Positions 49,932 to 61,333 of a stretch of 64,000 nt of DNA are shown here, one piece after another. A program made the translations under genes and the position numbers. This DNA comes from Diadophis punctatus similis (taxonomy: Eukaryota; Chordata; Lepidosauria; Squamata; Dipsadidae). Every line of letters begins with the position of its first letter. Within the stretch, counting starts at the first letter, position 1. The DNA lies in assembly GCA_023053685.1 (NCBI GenBank), contig JALIGW010000003.1:42974496-43038495 (forward strand), given 5' to 3'. The notes beneath the pieces are model-generated. The model did no database searches. It had not been told where the DNA came from and saw only the letters and a list, made by a program, of their open reading frames with translations.

Positions 49932-50275
49932 CAGTGGTGGGATTCATTTTTTTTTTTTACTACCGGTACTGTGGGCGTGGCTTGGTGGGTGTGGTGTGGT
50001 GTGGCTTGGTGGGCGTGGCATGGGAAGGATACTGTAAAATCTTCATTCCCACCCCACTCCAGGGGTAGGATACTGTAAAATCTACATTCCCTCCTCACTC
50101 CAGGGGAAGGTTACTGCAAAATCCCCATTTCCTCCCGATCAGCTGGGACTCGGGAGGCAGAGAATAGATGGGGGCGGGGCCAGTCAGAGGTGGTATTTAC
50201 CGGTTCTCCGAACTACTCAAAATTTCCGCTACCAGTTCTCCAGAACTGGTCAGAACCTGCTGAATCCCACCTCTG
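49932..50275. mobile_element. hAT-type MITE (CCACGCCCACCA family)
   Basis: 344 bp with ends CAGTGGTGGGATTCAT and TGCTGAATCCCACCTCTG. Perfect 8-bp duplication CTTATAAT at 49924-49931 and 50276-50283. The interior repeats a GGATACTGTAAAATC-type unit three times (near 50027, 50066 and 50109). Inverse of 12152-12459. Confidence 0.95.
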
Positions 50276-50283
50276 CTTATAAT

Positions 50284-50744
50284 CTAAAATGGCTCCTCCT
50301 CCCACATTCTGTTTAATGGGGGAAAATATTAAGTAGAATCTATTATGGATGTGGGGGAAATTATTGAGACATCTGATTCATTAGAACAGCTACCCTAAAT
50401 TGGAGAGATCAGAGCAAAGTATAGTAGACATCCATGCTGTACACCTTTTATATCAGTTTCATCTAAAATGTCCAGTAATGCCCCTTCTGCCACTGCTATG
50501 AAATGAAGGTGAGTCCTGTGATGAAGAGCATGCTGTGCTTCTCAGCAGGGTAGACTCTCCAGAACAGACTAGAGAAGATAGATGGAGCTACCCAGCACTA
50601 TCTATCTCTGTGGTGCAGGATTTGCCTGATAGATTTGGGGAGCTGCCAGGTGAGAATGGGAGAACTCAATCCATCTGACATAAGAAAAAAAGAGAGGTAA
50701 CGGTCTGCCAATCCTTTCTATTTCTGTACAGCAGGAATTGTCTC
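50284..50744. other. 3' intergenic sequence, nothing recognised
   Basis: No supported feature. Confidence 0.5.
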
Positions 50745-51560
50745 ATGAACTTTATTTACTTATTAATGAAATGTATATGGCACTCATCTCACAGAAAGTG
50801 ACTCTGGGAGGTGTACAACAATCTAATAAAATAGTGAATAAATAAAACAATTTTTATCTAAAGCCAATATTTACTAAAAGAGCATTAAAAACCATAAAAG
50901 CAGAATTAAATCAGGTAAAGAAAATAATTGATGGAGGGATGTTAATAATAACAAAGCCAACTCGTGAGTTGGACAGATCTGCTGGTATAACCATGACAGA
51001 TAGGAATTTTCCTATCAAGAGGCGATTTAGGATCTTGCTTCCCTGAAGTCATTCGTACTTAGAAAATAAAACCGAGATTCAATTCTAATTAACAAAATAT
51101 TTATTTTAGTACAAAAGTAACAAAAGAATAAACCTTTAATAAGCTACATCGTCTCAGCTAAGGATTTCACGTCTGCCTCGGGCGAGGCATCGAAGAAGAA
51201 GGAAAGTAGCAGGAGACAAAAACTCCTGGAATGCATGCATGCGTAGTAAAACATATCACATGTCTGCTTGATTAGGAAATACAGTAAATCTAGAAATAGT
51301 AGAGATGCACAACTGGCAAATATTCACATCGTGACAAACCAGGTCTTGGTTGATTTTCAAAAGTTCAGGAGTGACGAAGCTGACCTCATCTCTGGGAGGA
51401 GAAGATTCCACAATGTGGGTGCCACAGAGGAAAAAAGGCCTACCACCTGGGCCTTCCAAATATAGTTCCCCAGACAATGGAACTTGTAACAGGCTCATTC
51501 TGTTGGGTATGGTGGGACAGGTAGATGAAATTGGGAAGAGGCAATCTTACAGAGCTATTG
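50745..51560 (-). mobile_element. CR1-like LINE 3' region, interrupted
   Basis: 50750-50900 has the antisense CR1 3' end (ACTCTGGGAGGTGTACAACA, AATAAAACAA). 51370-51560 resembles the antisense 3' UTR/C-terminal part (GGGAGGAGAAGATTCCACAA, GTGGGTGCCACAGAGGAAAA). The stretch between (about 50940-51250, TTTATTTTAGTACAAAAGTA) looks foreign and may be a separate insertion. Weak support. Confidence 0.45.
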
Positions 51561-51715
51561 CATGAGGATAGGCAGATCAAGTATCTGGTTCATTTCCATA
51601 ACACCTTTCCAGAGTTTTGATGTGTGGAGGAAGGAAGGTTAGGCCTAATGGGGGAAGTAGTGATGGGAACAGTTAGCAAAACATAATATAAGGACAGGAC
51701 AGGACAGGAAAAAAA

Positions 51716-51890
51716 TAGAATAGAATAGATAGAATTCTTTATTGGCCAAGTGTGATTGGACACACAAGGAATTTGTCTTTGGTGCATATGCTCTCAGTGT
51801 ACATAAAATAAAAGATACATTTTTCAAGAATCATGATTTAATGACTTAATGATTGTCATGGGGTATAAATAAGCAATCAGGAAACAATCA
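51716..51890 (-). mobile_element. LINE 3' terminus (family of 6255-6830)
   Basis: CTTTATTGGCCAAGTGTGAT, GGACACACAAGGAATTTGTC and ATAAGCAATCAGGAAACAAT link this fragment to both 13345-13475 and 6263-6300. Preceded by short (AGGAC)n and (TAGAA)n-like runs at 51690-51730. The AATCAATATTGATATTGATT at 51886-51905 is a palindrome beside the end. Confidence 0.7.
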
Positions 51891-51905
51891 ATATTGATAT
51901 TGATT

Positions 51906-53735
51906 GTTTCCTGATATTAACTCTGCCTTAACTTTCCTGAGTATTAGTGTGAGAGAGGGAAAATGCTGTTATGATTCCAAGATAATGTTTTGTTCTATAT
52001 TGATATAGCTTAATTCAATAAACAGATTTCCTATATCAGTTTGGGAGTAAATTTCTTGGTCTGAGGCACCCTGAAGGTCTAACAATAGGTCTGGAGATGA
52101 GGGCAAAGGGGAAAGTGATAAAACATGCATCATAGTGTCACCACACACTCTCATCTCTTTACATACTTGCATATGGTGTTATGACGTAAGTAGAAAAGTT
52201 CAGAGTTTTGACAAGACATTGCAGTACATGTCATCATGAATAGGGTCATTTAACTGTGGATAGAAGATCAAGGAGCATAAACAATGCAGATATACAGTAT
52301 ATATTTATTGCACTGGGAATTTCCATTCATCTTTCCTATCACCACCTCCTCACCCTTTCTTCCTTTTCCTCTTAATAAACATTCCTAACCATGATACCAG
52401 TACAAGCCAAATCCACAAAATAATAGCATTTTGGGTGCAGGGAGATCTGCAGCAGGATATGATTGAATTAGGGGAAAGATCTGGGTTGCTTTTCATCACA
52501 AACCACATCACAAACTATAATCTCAAACTGACACTTGCACAGCCACTATTTCATACCGCAATTATGATAAGGATAATGAATTGTTATATCTGGAAAATAT
52601 AGTGCATTTCCCAGGCATTATATAGCAATTGGATTACTCACAAAGACAACACCTCAATAGAGAAAGAGATAACTGGCTAAGACAGTAGTTATTGTTTTCT
52701 CAAAAGTAGAAAAGAAACTTGCAAAAAGAAACAATGCAAATAAATATATGTACTGTACACCTTCTCTCTGAAACGTGAAAACAGGTTAGATGAGCACAAT
52801 ACTCATTGTTTGTTGTTGCATGTAGAAATGTGTGCATCAATATAAATTCAGTGTGTTTATTGAGTACATTATTAAGTTAGGTCAAGTGTTTTTTTTAAAA
52901 GTTATTCCAAACATTTCATAAAATATCTGCATTTGCTTTTAGTAACAACTTTCTACAACATGCATACTGTAGCTTATATAAATTGCATATCTGACTTGCT
53001 ATAAATTTCTGGGAAACCTTTTTAAATGGCATTAGGGTTGTCTTGATAGATTCCAAATATAAGGAAAATAGCCAAGAAAAAAACTAAGCAATTTTAACAG
53101 TGATCAATCTAGATTCATATTAACAAGCTTGTTGATTTCCATTCATGTTGAATTCCATGTAATAGGATGCATTCAAATAATGAGTTTGTGTTAATGTTCC
53201 AACTCGTGTACTTTATCTCCAACAGCAAGCTAATTCTAATCAATCTTTATTAAACATTATCTGTACATGGAACATTTTTTATATTACCCCCAATTTAGGA
53301 GCATAGGAAATTAATTTCATATTATTTCAAGAGATCCTCTGTTGGCTTACATGATCAAGGATGCTAAACTTTATTATTCTAGAGGTTCTGTCAATAACTA
53401 CGTCAAAACTAACATTATTCACCTTCTGGAAGAGGGCAAAGATTACTTATTAGGAGCCACTGTTAATTGTTTCAAAACTGTCAACTACCATGGAGCTACA
53501 AAAGTATCAATAGCCTCTAGATTAAATAGACTGAATGAAAAAGGTTAGAGTGAATCAACTGCATCTGAGAGATACAGTTTATTGGAAAAAAATAGATTTG
53601 CCACTATTGTTAAACTAGAATTATGTGATTATATATGTATATGTATATATATATGGATGTGGATATGTGTATGTGTATGTATGCATTTATTTATTTATTT
53701 TATTTATTGCTGTTCTTATATGCCGTTCTACTCCC
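51906..53735. other. 3' intergenic sequence, nothing recognised
   Basis: Long AT-rich stretch. The frame 53342-53548 lacks a domain. A short antisense LINE terminus piece (GCTGTTCTTATATGCCG) lies at 53708-53736, preceded by TTTATTTATT. Confidence 0.5.
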
Positions 53736-53737
53736 TA

Positions 53738-53812
53738 GTATGTATGTATGTATGTATGTATGTATGTATGTATGTATGTATGTATGTATGTATGTATGTA
53801 CGTACATACATA
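53738..53812. repeat. Microsatellite (TATG)n turning into (CATA)n
   Basis: About 15 GTAT units run into GTACGTAC, after which the motif appears in reverse complement (ATACATACA) up to the MITE at 53813, making a small palindrome centre. Confidence 0.95.
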
Positions 53813-54042
53813 CAGGTGGGTTCCTGCCGGAGTTGTCCGGTCCGATTGTGCAATTTGCGCGCGACCGTTCCGGAGCCCTCTCTGCCAGTCCGTCGCGCGC
53901 ATCCCCATCTTTTTCGGTGAATTTTTGGGTGATTTTGCTTCTGCGCATGCGCAGAAGCAAAATTGCGCGAGGGGGCGCGCGCCCAAAATGTGGAGATGCA
54001 CGTGCAGCACACCGGCACCGGTAAGGAAACAACCCACCGCTG
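53813..54042. mobile_element. hAT-type MITE inside a (TATG)n array
   Basis: 230 bp with ends CAGGTGGGTTCCTGCCGG and GGAAACAACCCACCGCTG. GTATGTAT follows on the right. The left flank is CATACATA, the reverse complement phase, so a clean 8-bp duplication cannot be read. Interior with TGCTTCTGCGCATGCGCAGA palindrome. Same family as 13011-13286. Confidence 0.88.
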
Positions 54043-54051
54043 GTATGTATG

Positions 54052-54720
54052 TGTTCTGTCCCCACGGGTATGCCCCCCAAAATAAGATGCACGGGAATGA
54101 ATTGGGGACAATACACTTTTACTTCCAAGAAAATCTTAGCAAGAGTTAAATCTTTTCAAAAGAATATCAGGTATTAATGAGTTATTTACACGGAGGCCTT
54201 CTCAGTAGTTGGCTAGAGTCCCAGAGAAATAGGCAGATAGTCTTATCTCAAACTCACGGAGATTTGGCGGAAGCCCAAGTCCAATTAGCACAGGAAAAAT
54301 GTTGACGTTTAAAATCCAAGCTGAAGACACAAGAGAAAGCGAGATCGAGATCAAGATGCTGGAAACACAGAACGGGGTTGTTCTCTGCAACGAAGCCCCT
54401 CATGACAGACCCTTAAATACCCTCAGGGTGTGGTCAAGCCCTGCAGTACTACTCATGAGGAAGCCTCCTCCTGATTAGCCACTCATGTCTCTTTGAGGAC
54501 CTGCACACTCTGGCATCAAGAAGAGGCTCCTCCTCTTCTCCTGAGTCACTAATCTCAGGAGATGCATCAGGCTCTAATTGTTCGCCAGCCTCTGACCCCA
54601 TGTCCTCTTCACTCTGGTGCCTCTGGTGCCAGGAACACCGGTCTTCTATACTGCACCCCCACTACCTCCGAATCCTCGGGATTGGCTGCTAATTGCACTG
54701 GACTTGACCTGGCCACAACA
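54052..54720 (-). mobile_element. Solo-LTR-like element, copy 2
   Basis: 669 bp, TGTTCTGTCCCCACGG to GGCCACAACA, homologous throughout to 48452-49099. TATTTAAGGGTCTGTC on the minus strand (plus 54413-54428). Flanks GTATG and GTATT are both (TATG)n, so a 4-5 bp duplication is possible but not provable. No coding region beside it. Confidence 0.78.
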
Positions 54721-54769
54721 GTATTTATGTATGTATGTATGTATGTATGTATGTATGTATGTATGTATG

Positions 54770-54800
<31 letters not shown>
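54721..54800. repeat. Microsatellite (TATG)n
   Basis: About 19 TATG units after one TTTATG variant; the other side of the LTR-like element is the same motif. Confidence 0.98.
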
Positions 54801-54801
<1 letters not shown>

Positions 54802-54962
54802 CTTAGGTTTGGCTACTAATCTTCTTTCCCTAAAACAGGGATTATTATTAGATCTTTGCACATTGTTGTCAAGCTACCCTTAATAAAATGTTCGATCTCA
54901 CATCAGCAAAATCTTGAGGCTGAGCCAATCTACAGTACTTCAATGAAAGTGGTTTCTGCACA

Positions 54963-55012
<50 letters not shown>

Positions 55013-55960
55013 GTCTCCCTGTCTCTGTCTCTCTCTGTCTCTCTGTCTCTCTCTGTGTGTAAATAACTTCTGACAAGAGAAACAAATTGTCATGGCTGCT
55101 TTGCTCAACATGAAACACCCCAACCCTAAATATTACCCAGTTTGGAACTGAGGAAAAATGCTTTAAAACCCTGTACACAATATTACCAGATTTTTCTGGC
55201 GTTTATCCTGGCCCTATCAGTTGCAAGAATCTTCCATCTTCTGAAATGTGGGTGGTGAGAGAAGCAACAGTGGTGAAAGTTGACAACAAAATCATCTTTG
55301 TACATCAACTTTGACATGTTTACTATTCCAGAATGGTTTATGGATTATTTAACAAGCTGGAGCAGCATGAAAATGGCAAGCATTCAGAGTCTTTGCCTTG
55401 TTGCTCCACTCCAGACATTTATCCTTTCAAATTATTCTTGTATTTACAATATATGTATCCTTTTTCTCCAAGTTGACTATCCCATTTAACCTCATATTAA
55501 CAATATTAATTGATAACGAGAGGATTGATTGAGACAATTTAACACAACCACTCAGGAAATTTGATAATAGAATAAAATACGAATCCCCCTTTCCATTCAA
55601 AAGCAAGCAAACCCAGTTCTTTCCTGTCCTTGCCCAACACTCTCTCTTCACATCCCCCAGGTTTTCCAGATGTGTTTTCCAGACTATAACTCCCATCATC
55701 TTATTGGCCATCTTGTTTGGGTACTAATGAGAGTTATGATCTAAGGTGTCTAAGTTAGAGAAGATAGCTCCCCAGCAGGCCCCCCCCCCTCAATATTGTG
55801 ACGTTGGAAGGTAGTAACTTTTGAAACTTTACAGTTGCATGAAATTGGAAGCCTGTCACTGGTCCGCAGGAATGGATTGATATTTGATGACTATCAAAGA
55901 AACTGAATGATTGTAAGATGGATTTCAAAGAAAGACAGAAACAGTCATTTATTTGCACCC
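54801..55960. other. 3' intergenic sequence with (GTCT)n
   Basis: Contains (GTCT)n at 54963-55010 trailing into CT-rich DNA to 55060. A C10 run lies near 55780. Otherwise nothing recognised. Confidence 0.6.
54963..55060. repeat. Microsatellite (GTCT)n and CT-rich tail
   Basis: Twelve GTCT units then imperfect CTGT/CTCT sequence. In reverse complement this is GACA-type. Confidence 0.97.
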
Positions 55961-55961
55961 T

Positions 55962-57316
55962 GCTAAGGTGGGACCTTGTCAGATGCTAAAGGTATTGGAA
56001 GATCTCTGGCGAGCCCGAGATGGAGGTTACTCCTCCATCTTGGTGCTACTTGACCTCTCAGCGGCTTTTGATACCATTGACCATGGTATCCTTCTGCGCC
56101 GACTCGGTGAGTTGGGAATGGGGGGGCACTGTTTTACGGTGCTTCTCCTCCTATCTCTCCGATAGGTTGCAGTTGGTGTTGGTGGGAGGACAGAGATTGG
56201 CCCCCCAGGCCTCTGGTTTGTGGGGTACTTCAGGGCTTGGTCCTCTAGCCTATTTTGTTTAACATCTACATGAAACTGCTGGGTGAGATCATCCGACAAC
56301 ACAGGGTTCCAGCAATATGCTGATGATACCCAGTTGTACATCTCCACCCCGTCTCAGTTCAGGGAAGCAGTGGATGTGATGTGCCGATGCCTGGATGATG
56401 TTAGGGTCTGGATGGGAATGAACAGGCTCAAGCTCAACCCTGACAAGACTGAGTGGCTATGGATATTGCCTCCTAAGGATTATGTCGACTGTCCCTCCGT
56501 TCCAAGGGAGAAATTAACTCCCTCAGAATGGGTTCTCAATTTGGGTGTCCTCCTAGATCCACAGCTAAAATTGGATCAACATCTGTCAGTTGTGGCTAGG
56601 GGGACCTTTGCACAGGTTCGCCTTGTGCACCAATTGTGACCCTTCTTGGAGAGGGAGGCCTTGCTCACGGTCACTCACGCCCTCATCACCTCCCGGCTGG
56701 ACTACTGTAATGCACTCTACATGGGACTACCCTTGAAGAGTGTCAGGAGACTGCAACTGATGCAAAATGCAGCTGCGCATGCTGTGGTGGGTGCACCAAG
56801 ATACACCCATGTAACACTTATTTTCCACCAGCTGCATTGGCTGCCCATTATTCTTTGGATGCAATTTAAGGTGTTGGTTATAACCTTTAAAGCCCTACAT
56901 GGCTTGGGGCCAGAATATCTTCGGGACTGCATCCTAACGCATTCCTCCCTATGATCGGTTAGATCCCACAGAGTTGGTCTCCTCCAGGTCTCGTCAGCCA
57001 AGCAATGCCGGTTGGCAGGACCGTGGGGGAGAGCCTTCTCTGTGGGAGCTCCATCTCTGTGGAACCAGCTACCACCAGAGATCCAGGTTATCCCCACCTT
57101 ACTGGCCTTCCATAAGGCCATGAAAACATGGCTCTTCTGGCAGGCGTGGGTTTAGAGACCAATGAATTGAAATATGGCCTCCCCATGTACGAATGTTGGA
57201 AATATTTTTAATTTCTATATGTATTTTTAATTTTCTTAATGTTCTTTTTAACTAATTGTTCTTTTCTATGTTGTACGCCGCCCAGAGTCCTAGGGAGTTG
57301 GGCGGCCTATAAGAAC
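55962..57316 (+). mobile_element. L2/CR1-clade LINE with RT domain, inactive
   Basis: The most complete LINE here. RT motifs in order: LLDLSAAFDTIDHGILLRRL (56047-56106), a broken catalytic-loop precursor (expected GVPQGSVLGP-like, read across a frame shift near 56210), YADDTQLYIS (56317-56346), and LKLNPDKTEWLW (about 56431-56466). Then come HLSVVARG, a stop at 56637, and the thumb/C-terminus (LDYCNALYMGLPLKSVRRLQ and others). The C-terminal tail and 3' UTR end with GCCGCCCAGAGTCCTAGGG and continue into (AAAT)n. The endonuclease half is missing. Confidence 0.92.
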
Positions 57317-57318
57317 TA

Positions 57319-57409
<91 letters not shown>

Positions 57410-57487
57410 ATGGATGGATGGATGGATGGATGGATGGATGGATGGATGGATGGATGGATGGATGGATGGATGGATGGATGGATGGAT
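57317..57487. repeat. Compound microsatellite (AAAT)n(GATG)n after LINE end
   Basis: About 90 bp of AAAT directly following the LINE stem, then about 75 bp of GATG. The AAAT part looks like an expanded LINE tail. Confidence 0.98.
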
Positions 57488-57840
57488 GAATAGTGATGAA
57501 GCAGATGGCAGGGAAGAAATATTCTGACTTAATCATCTCTATTGTTAGTCACTTTTCCACCAAGTTGTGCCCCTCTGAGTACTCTGGATTTTTACGAAGG
57601 AGATATGGGACTGAAGCCATGAATATTTCTAGCATATTTTTTGTCACACAAGAGTTAGAAGTGATTAGTTACAGTTATCCCACTTTGAACGTTCTTGTTT
57701 CATTTGTAGAAAATTAAACATCCCTACTAGTAGATAATTCAGAATAGATTTGCATTTTTTGTAACTAGACTTAACATCTAAAGAGGTGCAACAAATTCCA
57801 AAACCATACTATAATGCCTGTGTTATAACATTGTCAGTAT
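57488..57840. other. 3' intergenic sequence, nothing recognised
   Basis: Short AT-rich spacer; the frame 57493-57717 has no domain. Confidence 0.5.
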
Positions 57841-57844
57841 CTTC

Positions 57845-59130
57845 TGTTAGTATTTGTATTTGTATTTGTTTATTTGTCAAGCATACATGATTATAAACAA
57901 AGTATAAACAGTAAACATGATTGAATATATATGTAATAGTACAAGCATGAATAAGAGTAAAAGAGGTAAGAATATATGTGAACATTAGGACAGGAACGGT
58001 AGGCACGATTGTGCGCTTATGCACGCCCAGGAGCGGGTTCCTAATTTTTTTACTACCACACTGTGGGTGTGGCTTATTTTGTGGGTGTGGCTTGCCAGCC
58101 ATGTGATCAGGTGGGCGTGGGCCTCGGGAGCTTGGCAGCGGACGGAGAAGTGGGGGGGGCATTGCCCACCCACAACGCAGCCCCCCGCAGCGGGAGCAGC
58201 AAGACCGTGGCAGCAGTTCTTCTAGGAGGCTCCATCCGGCCTGAATGCTTCTCCCCATTCGATGATCCTAGGCTCCTGCCGCCCGTTCCCCCTCCCCTCA
58301 GCAGCTCGAGAAGCCTCGAACGTGCGAAAATGCCTGGGATCATCACCGCACGTTCGTGGCTTCTCGGACTGCTGAAGGGAGGGGAATGGAGATAGCTCCT
58401 GCCACCCATTCTCAGCTTCTGTGCATGGGCAAAAGAAAATGTTTAAAAAAATTTAAAAAATTTTTTTTTTAAAAAATGGCGGCACCGGCAACCGACCGCA
58501 CCGGTACTGTGATGTCACCAGCGGGCCGCTACCGGTGCTATAGAGTGGACCGCACCAGTAGGAACCCACCACTGTGCACGCCCCTTAACGACCTCTTAGG
58601 AATGGGGTGAGGTCGATGGTAGATAATCTGAGGTTGAAGTTTTGGGGGTTTGGGGAAGAAACTACTGAGTCAGGTAAAGTGTTCCAGGCGTTAACAACTC
58701 TGTTGTTGAAGTCAAATTTTTTGCAATCAAGTCTGGAGCGATTTACATTAAGTTTGTATCTATTGTGAGCTCTTGTATTATTGTGGTTGAAGCAAAAGTA
58801 GTCATTAACAGGTAGGACATTGAGGCAGATAATTTTGTGAGCTACACTTAGGTCAGATCGAAGGCGGCAGAGTTCTAAATTTTGAAGTCCCAAAATTTCA
58901 AGTCTGGTTTCATAAGGAATTCTGTTGTGAACAGAGGAGTGTAATACTCTTCTTGTGAAGTATCGCTGGACATTCTCAATTGTGTTAATGTCTGATATGT
59001 AGTGTGGGTTCCAGACTGATGAGCTGTATTCAAGAATCGGTCTAGCAAATGTTTTGTATGCTCTGGTTAAGAGTACAATGTTACCAGAGAATCTGGTAGT
59101 ATCTTCTAAGATTATGCCTATCTTCAAAGG
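57845..59130 (-). mobile_element. LINE (LTPFLRGR family) split by a hAT-type MITE
   Basis: Minus-strand frame 58585-59127 is open for 180 codons and carries the C-terminal part: TRAYKTFARPILEYSSSVWN, IENVQRYFTRRVL, RLEILGLQNLELCRLRSDL, and the end DLTPFLRGR with a stop. The 3' UTR is interrupted by the element at 58028-58574 and resumes at 57845-58027, ending TTGTCAAGC with a TTTGTATTTGTAT tail. The start of the frame (MKIGIILED) is probably flank. RT motifs are missing (5'-truncated). The open frame suggests a fairly young copy. Confidence 0.9.
58028..58574. mobile_element. hAT-type MITE nested in a LINE 3' UTR
   Basis: 547 bp with ends CAGGAGCGGGTTCCTAA and GTAGGAACCCACCACTG. Perfect 8-bp duplication TGCACGCC at 58020-58027 and 58575-58582. 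The LINE reads on exactly across the site. Contains a large imperfect inverted repeat (about 58235-58290 vs 58330-58410) and the GGGCCGCTACCGGTGC right arm shared with 36320-36660. Longer than its relatives. Confidence 0.95.
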
Positions 59131-59207
59131 GACACTTTTAACTAATGTTAAAAGTACTCTCCATTTCTAGCCATTGGAATGAAGAGGTTGTGGCAGATTC
59201 TTTACAA

Positions 59208-59467
59208 CAGCAGTCCCCAACCTTTCCAGCTTTCTAGAGGATTTTCCAGTGGACTGATGACAGTGACAGGAAGCGGAGGGAAGAGGGGGATGGTTCTACA
59301 TATGCATCGGGCAGGCATGTTTGCATATGAGGCTCCAATTGCATGAGCACTTGCCACGTGCAAGTGGAGTTGTGTATGCAATTGTGGCCACCCGCCACTT
59401 GCACAGCCCAGTTCCGAATGGACCATGATCCAGTACCAGGCCAAGGCCCAGGAGTTGGGGACCTCTA
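59208..59467. mobile_element. hAT-type MITE (GTCCCCAACC ends)
   Basis: 260 bp with ends CAGCAGTCCCCAACCTTTCC and GGAGTTGGGGACCTCTA. Flanks CTTTACAA (59200-59207) and CTTTTCAA (59468-59475) agree at 7 of 8 positions. A different family from the GGTGGG ones. The interior is moderately GC-rich. Confidence 0.82.
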
Positions 59468-59475
59468 CTTTTCAA

Positions 59476-60852
59476 GTTCAGGGTTTATGTGGGAACCACT
59501 TTGATAAGACTCATTGGCTAACAAAGCAGTTTCTCCCTTCTCACCTTTGGATATTAAATTATTGTCTCTATGAGTTTTATATTATGGTGAGTGAGAAAGC
59601 ACACCTCTTTGTAGCTGTATTTCAAGAGGAATTACCCCTAAACTATGAAGTACAAATACTTTATTCCTACTGGATCAAAAGTGAAATATAAGAATGAACC
59701 ATTATTGTAATATGGCCCCCAAATATAGAAACATTGCATGTTAGGAACATAAAATTACTTCATCACCATTATAAACTCCGCTTTTTTCAAGGTTTGCTTT
59801 TTTGCACATAGAATATATATAGCTGCAATTGCAAATGTAAATGCAACTAATTTGACCTATAAATTCAAGACCATTCAAGAGCTACTAGCAGAAATATCTG
59901 CACAATTGTTACATCTGTGAAAATTAAAATAAAATGCATGCAGGCTATTTTTAATTATTTGGGTGTATTCTGTGGCACTTTTATAGTGTTAGTATGTTAT
60001 CATCAAATGGGTTTATAGACTTTTGGTGCCAGCACCAAGAAAAAAAAGAATGATGACTTTTGTGTCTAATGTGTCAGTGACCTAGCTAGCCTAGGTACTT
60101 TGTCTTTCAACAGAATAATTTCCTTCCTCCTCAAATAGCCTGCTCAGATTCAGCTTGCCCAGCATTGGTATGAGACAGCTTTGGGTTTTAATTTAACATC
60201 CCATGCTTTAAGACTTGCATGCAAACATATGACTTAAGAATTCTTTACTAGGTATTTTCCATTACTCCCACACTAACAGAATCCTGTCTATAAAAATGTA
60301 CCTACCTATTTTGTATTTCTTATTGTCCAACAGGATTATAGTGATGACAGAAAAAGCTTTTAGAATGGTTATAATACCATTATTGCTTTCCGATCAGATT
60401 TCTGAGTGAAATACAATCAGGGTTGCTTTTAGGCAATATCTGGGAAGCTTTGACAAAAGAATTCTGATAGCCTATAATATTTAGGATATGTGTGTCTATG
60501 CAGTAAGAGAGCTCAAAAACGCTAGGTGAGGATGATTCAGCTTGGTTCACCCTCTTTAGCCAGTGGGAATAAGTAAATGTCTGGGTGACAAGAACAATAG
60601 ATTGCAGTTTGAGTTAAGTGGAGAAATAAGGTCTTGGTTTGTTAAGCAAACAGCATGCCAGGGGCTTGCTGACCCCCAGGGATCTGACATGGGAGCAATA
60701 GACTTGAGTTGTCTGTTTGGGGTTGTTAAGCCTATGCTCTGTGTTGTATTCTGTACCGCTGAACTGAAAGAGTATTTTAATGTAAAGGAACAATGGAAAA
60801 ATGAGTAGAATATAAGGGATGAATGGAAGAATGGAAAAGGAAGAAGGGGAAG
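59476..60852. other. 3' intergenic sequence, nothing recognised
   Basis: AT-rich spacer with chance frames (60563-60808 etc.). Confidence 0.5.
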
Positions 60853-60860
60853 GATCTAAG

Positions 60861-61325
60861 TCTGTGATGGCGAACCTATGGCATGTGTGCCACAGGTGGC
60901 ACGCAGAGCCCTCTCGGTGCATGTGCATGCACCTCCCGCCGGCTGATTTTCAGGTATCTGTCATGCATGCGTGGAGGGCGGGAGCGTATCTGGGAGATGT
61001 GTGAGCATGCACAGGGGTGTGTGTGCATATGTGGGAGGTGGGGGGAACACAGGGGGTGTGGCACCCCCGCGTGACCCATTTTTGGTCCTAGGAGGGAGGC
61101 CTGCTTGGCCCAAAATGGAGTGTGGGGGGGGGTGCGGTGCCCCCCTCACGTGGCCCGTTTTTGTCCCAGGAGGCTGTAGGGAGTCCTCCTAGGCCCAAAA
61201 CGGGGATGGGGGTCACACATGCATGCGCAAGGGCAGGGTGTGCAGGGGGAGTATCACACGCACATTTCATTATGGGTGCTGGCACGAGCGCACGCTTTTG
61301 GCACACAATGAGAAAAAGGTTACCT
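60861..61325. mobile_element. hAT-type MITE (GTGATGGCGAACC ends), copy 1
   Basis: 465 bp. Left end TCTGTGATGGCGAACCTATG; right end diverged (TTGGCACACAATGAGAAAAAG, then GTTACCT). Perfect 8-bp duplication GATCTAAG at 60853-60860 and 61326-61333. GC-rich interior with CACGC/GCATGC motifs and a tandem GGGGTG.GGCACCCCC-type pattern. Homologous to 62234-62617. Confidence 0.9.
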
Positions 61326-61333
61326 GATCTAAG

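Noticed and set aside
53582..54149. Overlapping frames in all directions around 53.6-54.1 kb
   Set aside because: Produced by (TATG)n and the GC-rich MITE; none has a domain.
57252..57536. Reverse frame of His-Pro-Ser-Ile and Phe-Ile-Tyr-Leu units
   Set aside because: Translation of the (AAAT)n/(GATG)n array.
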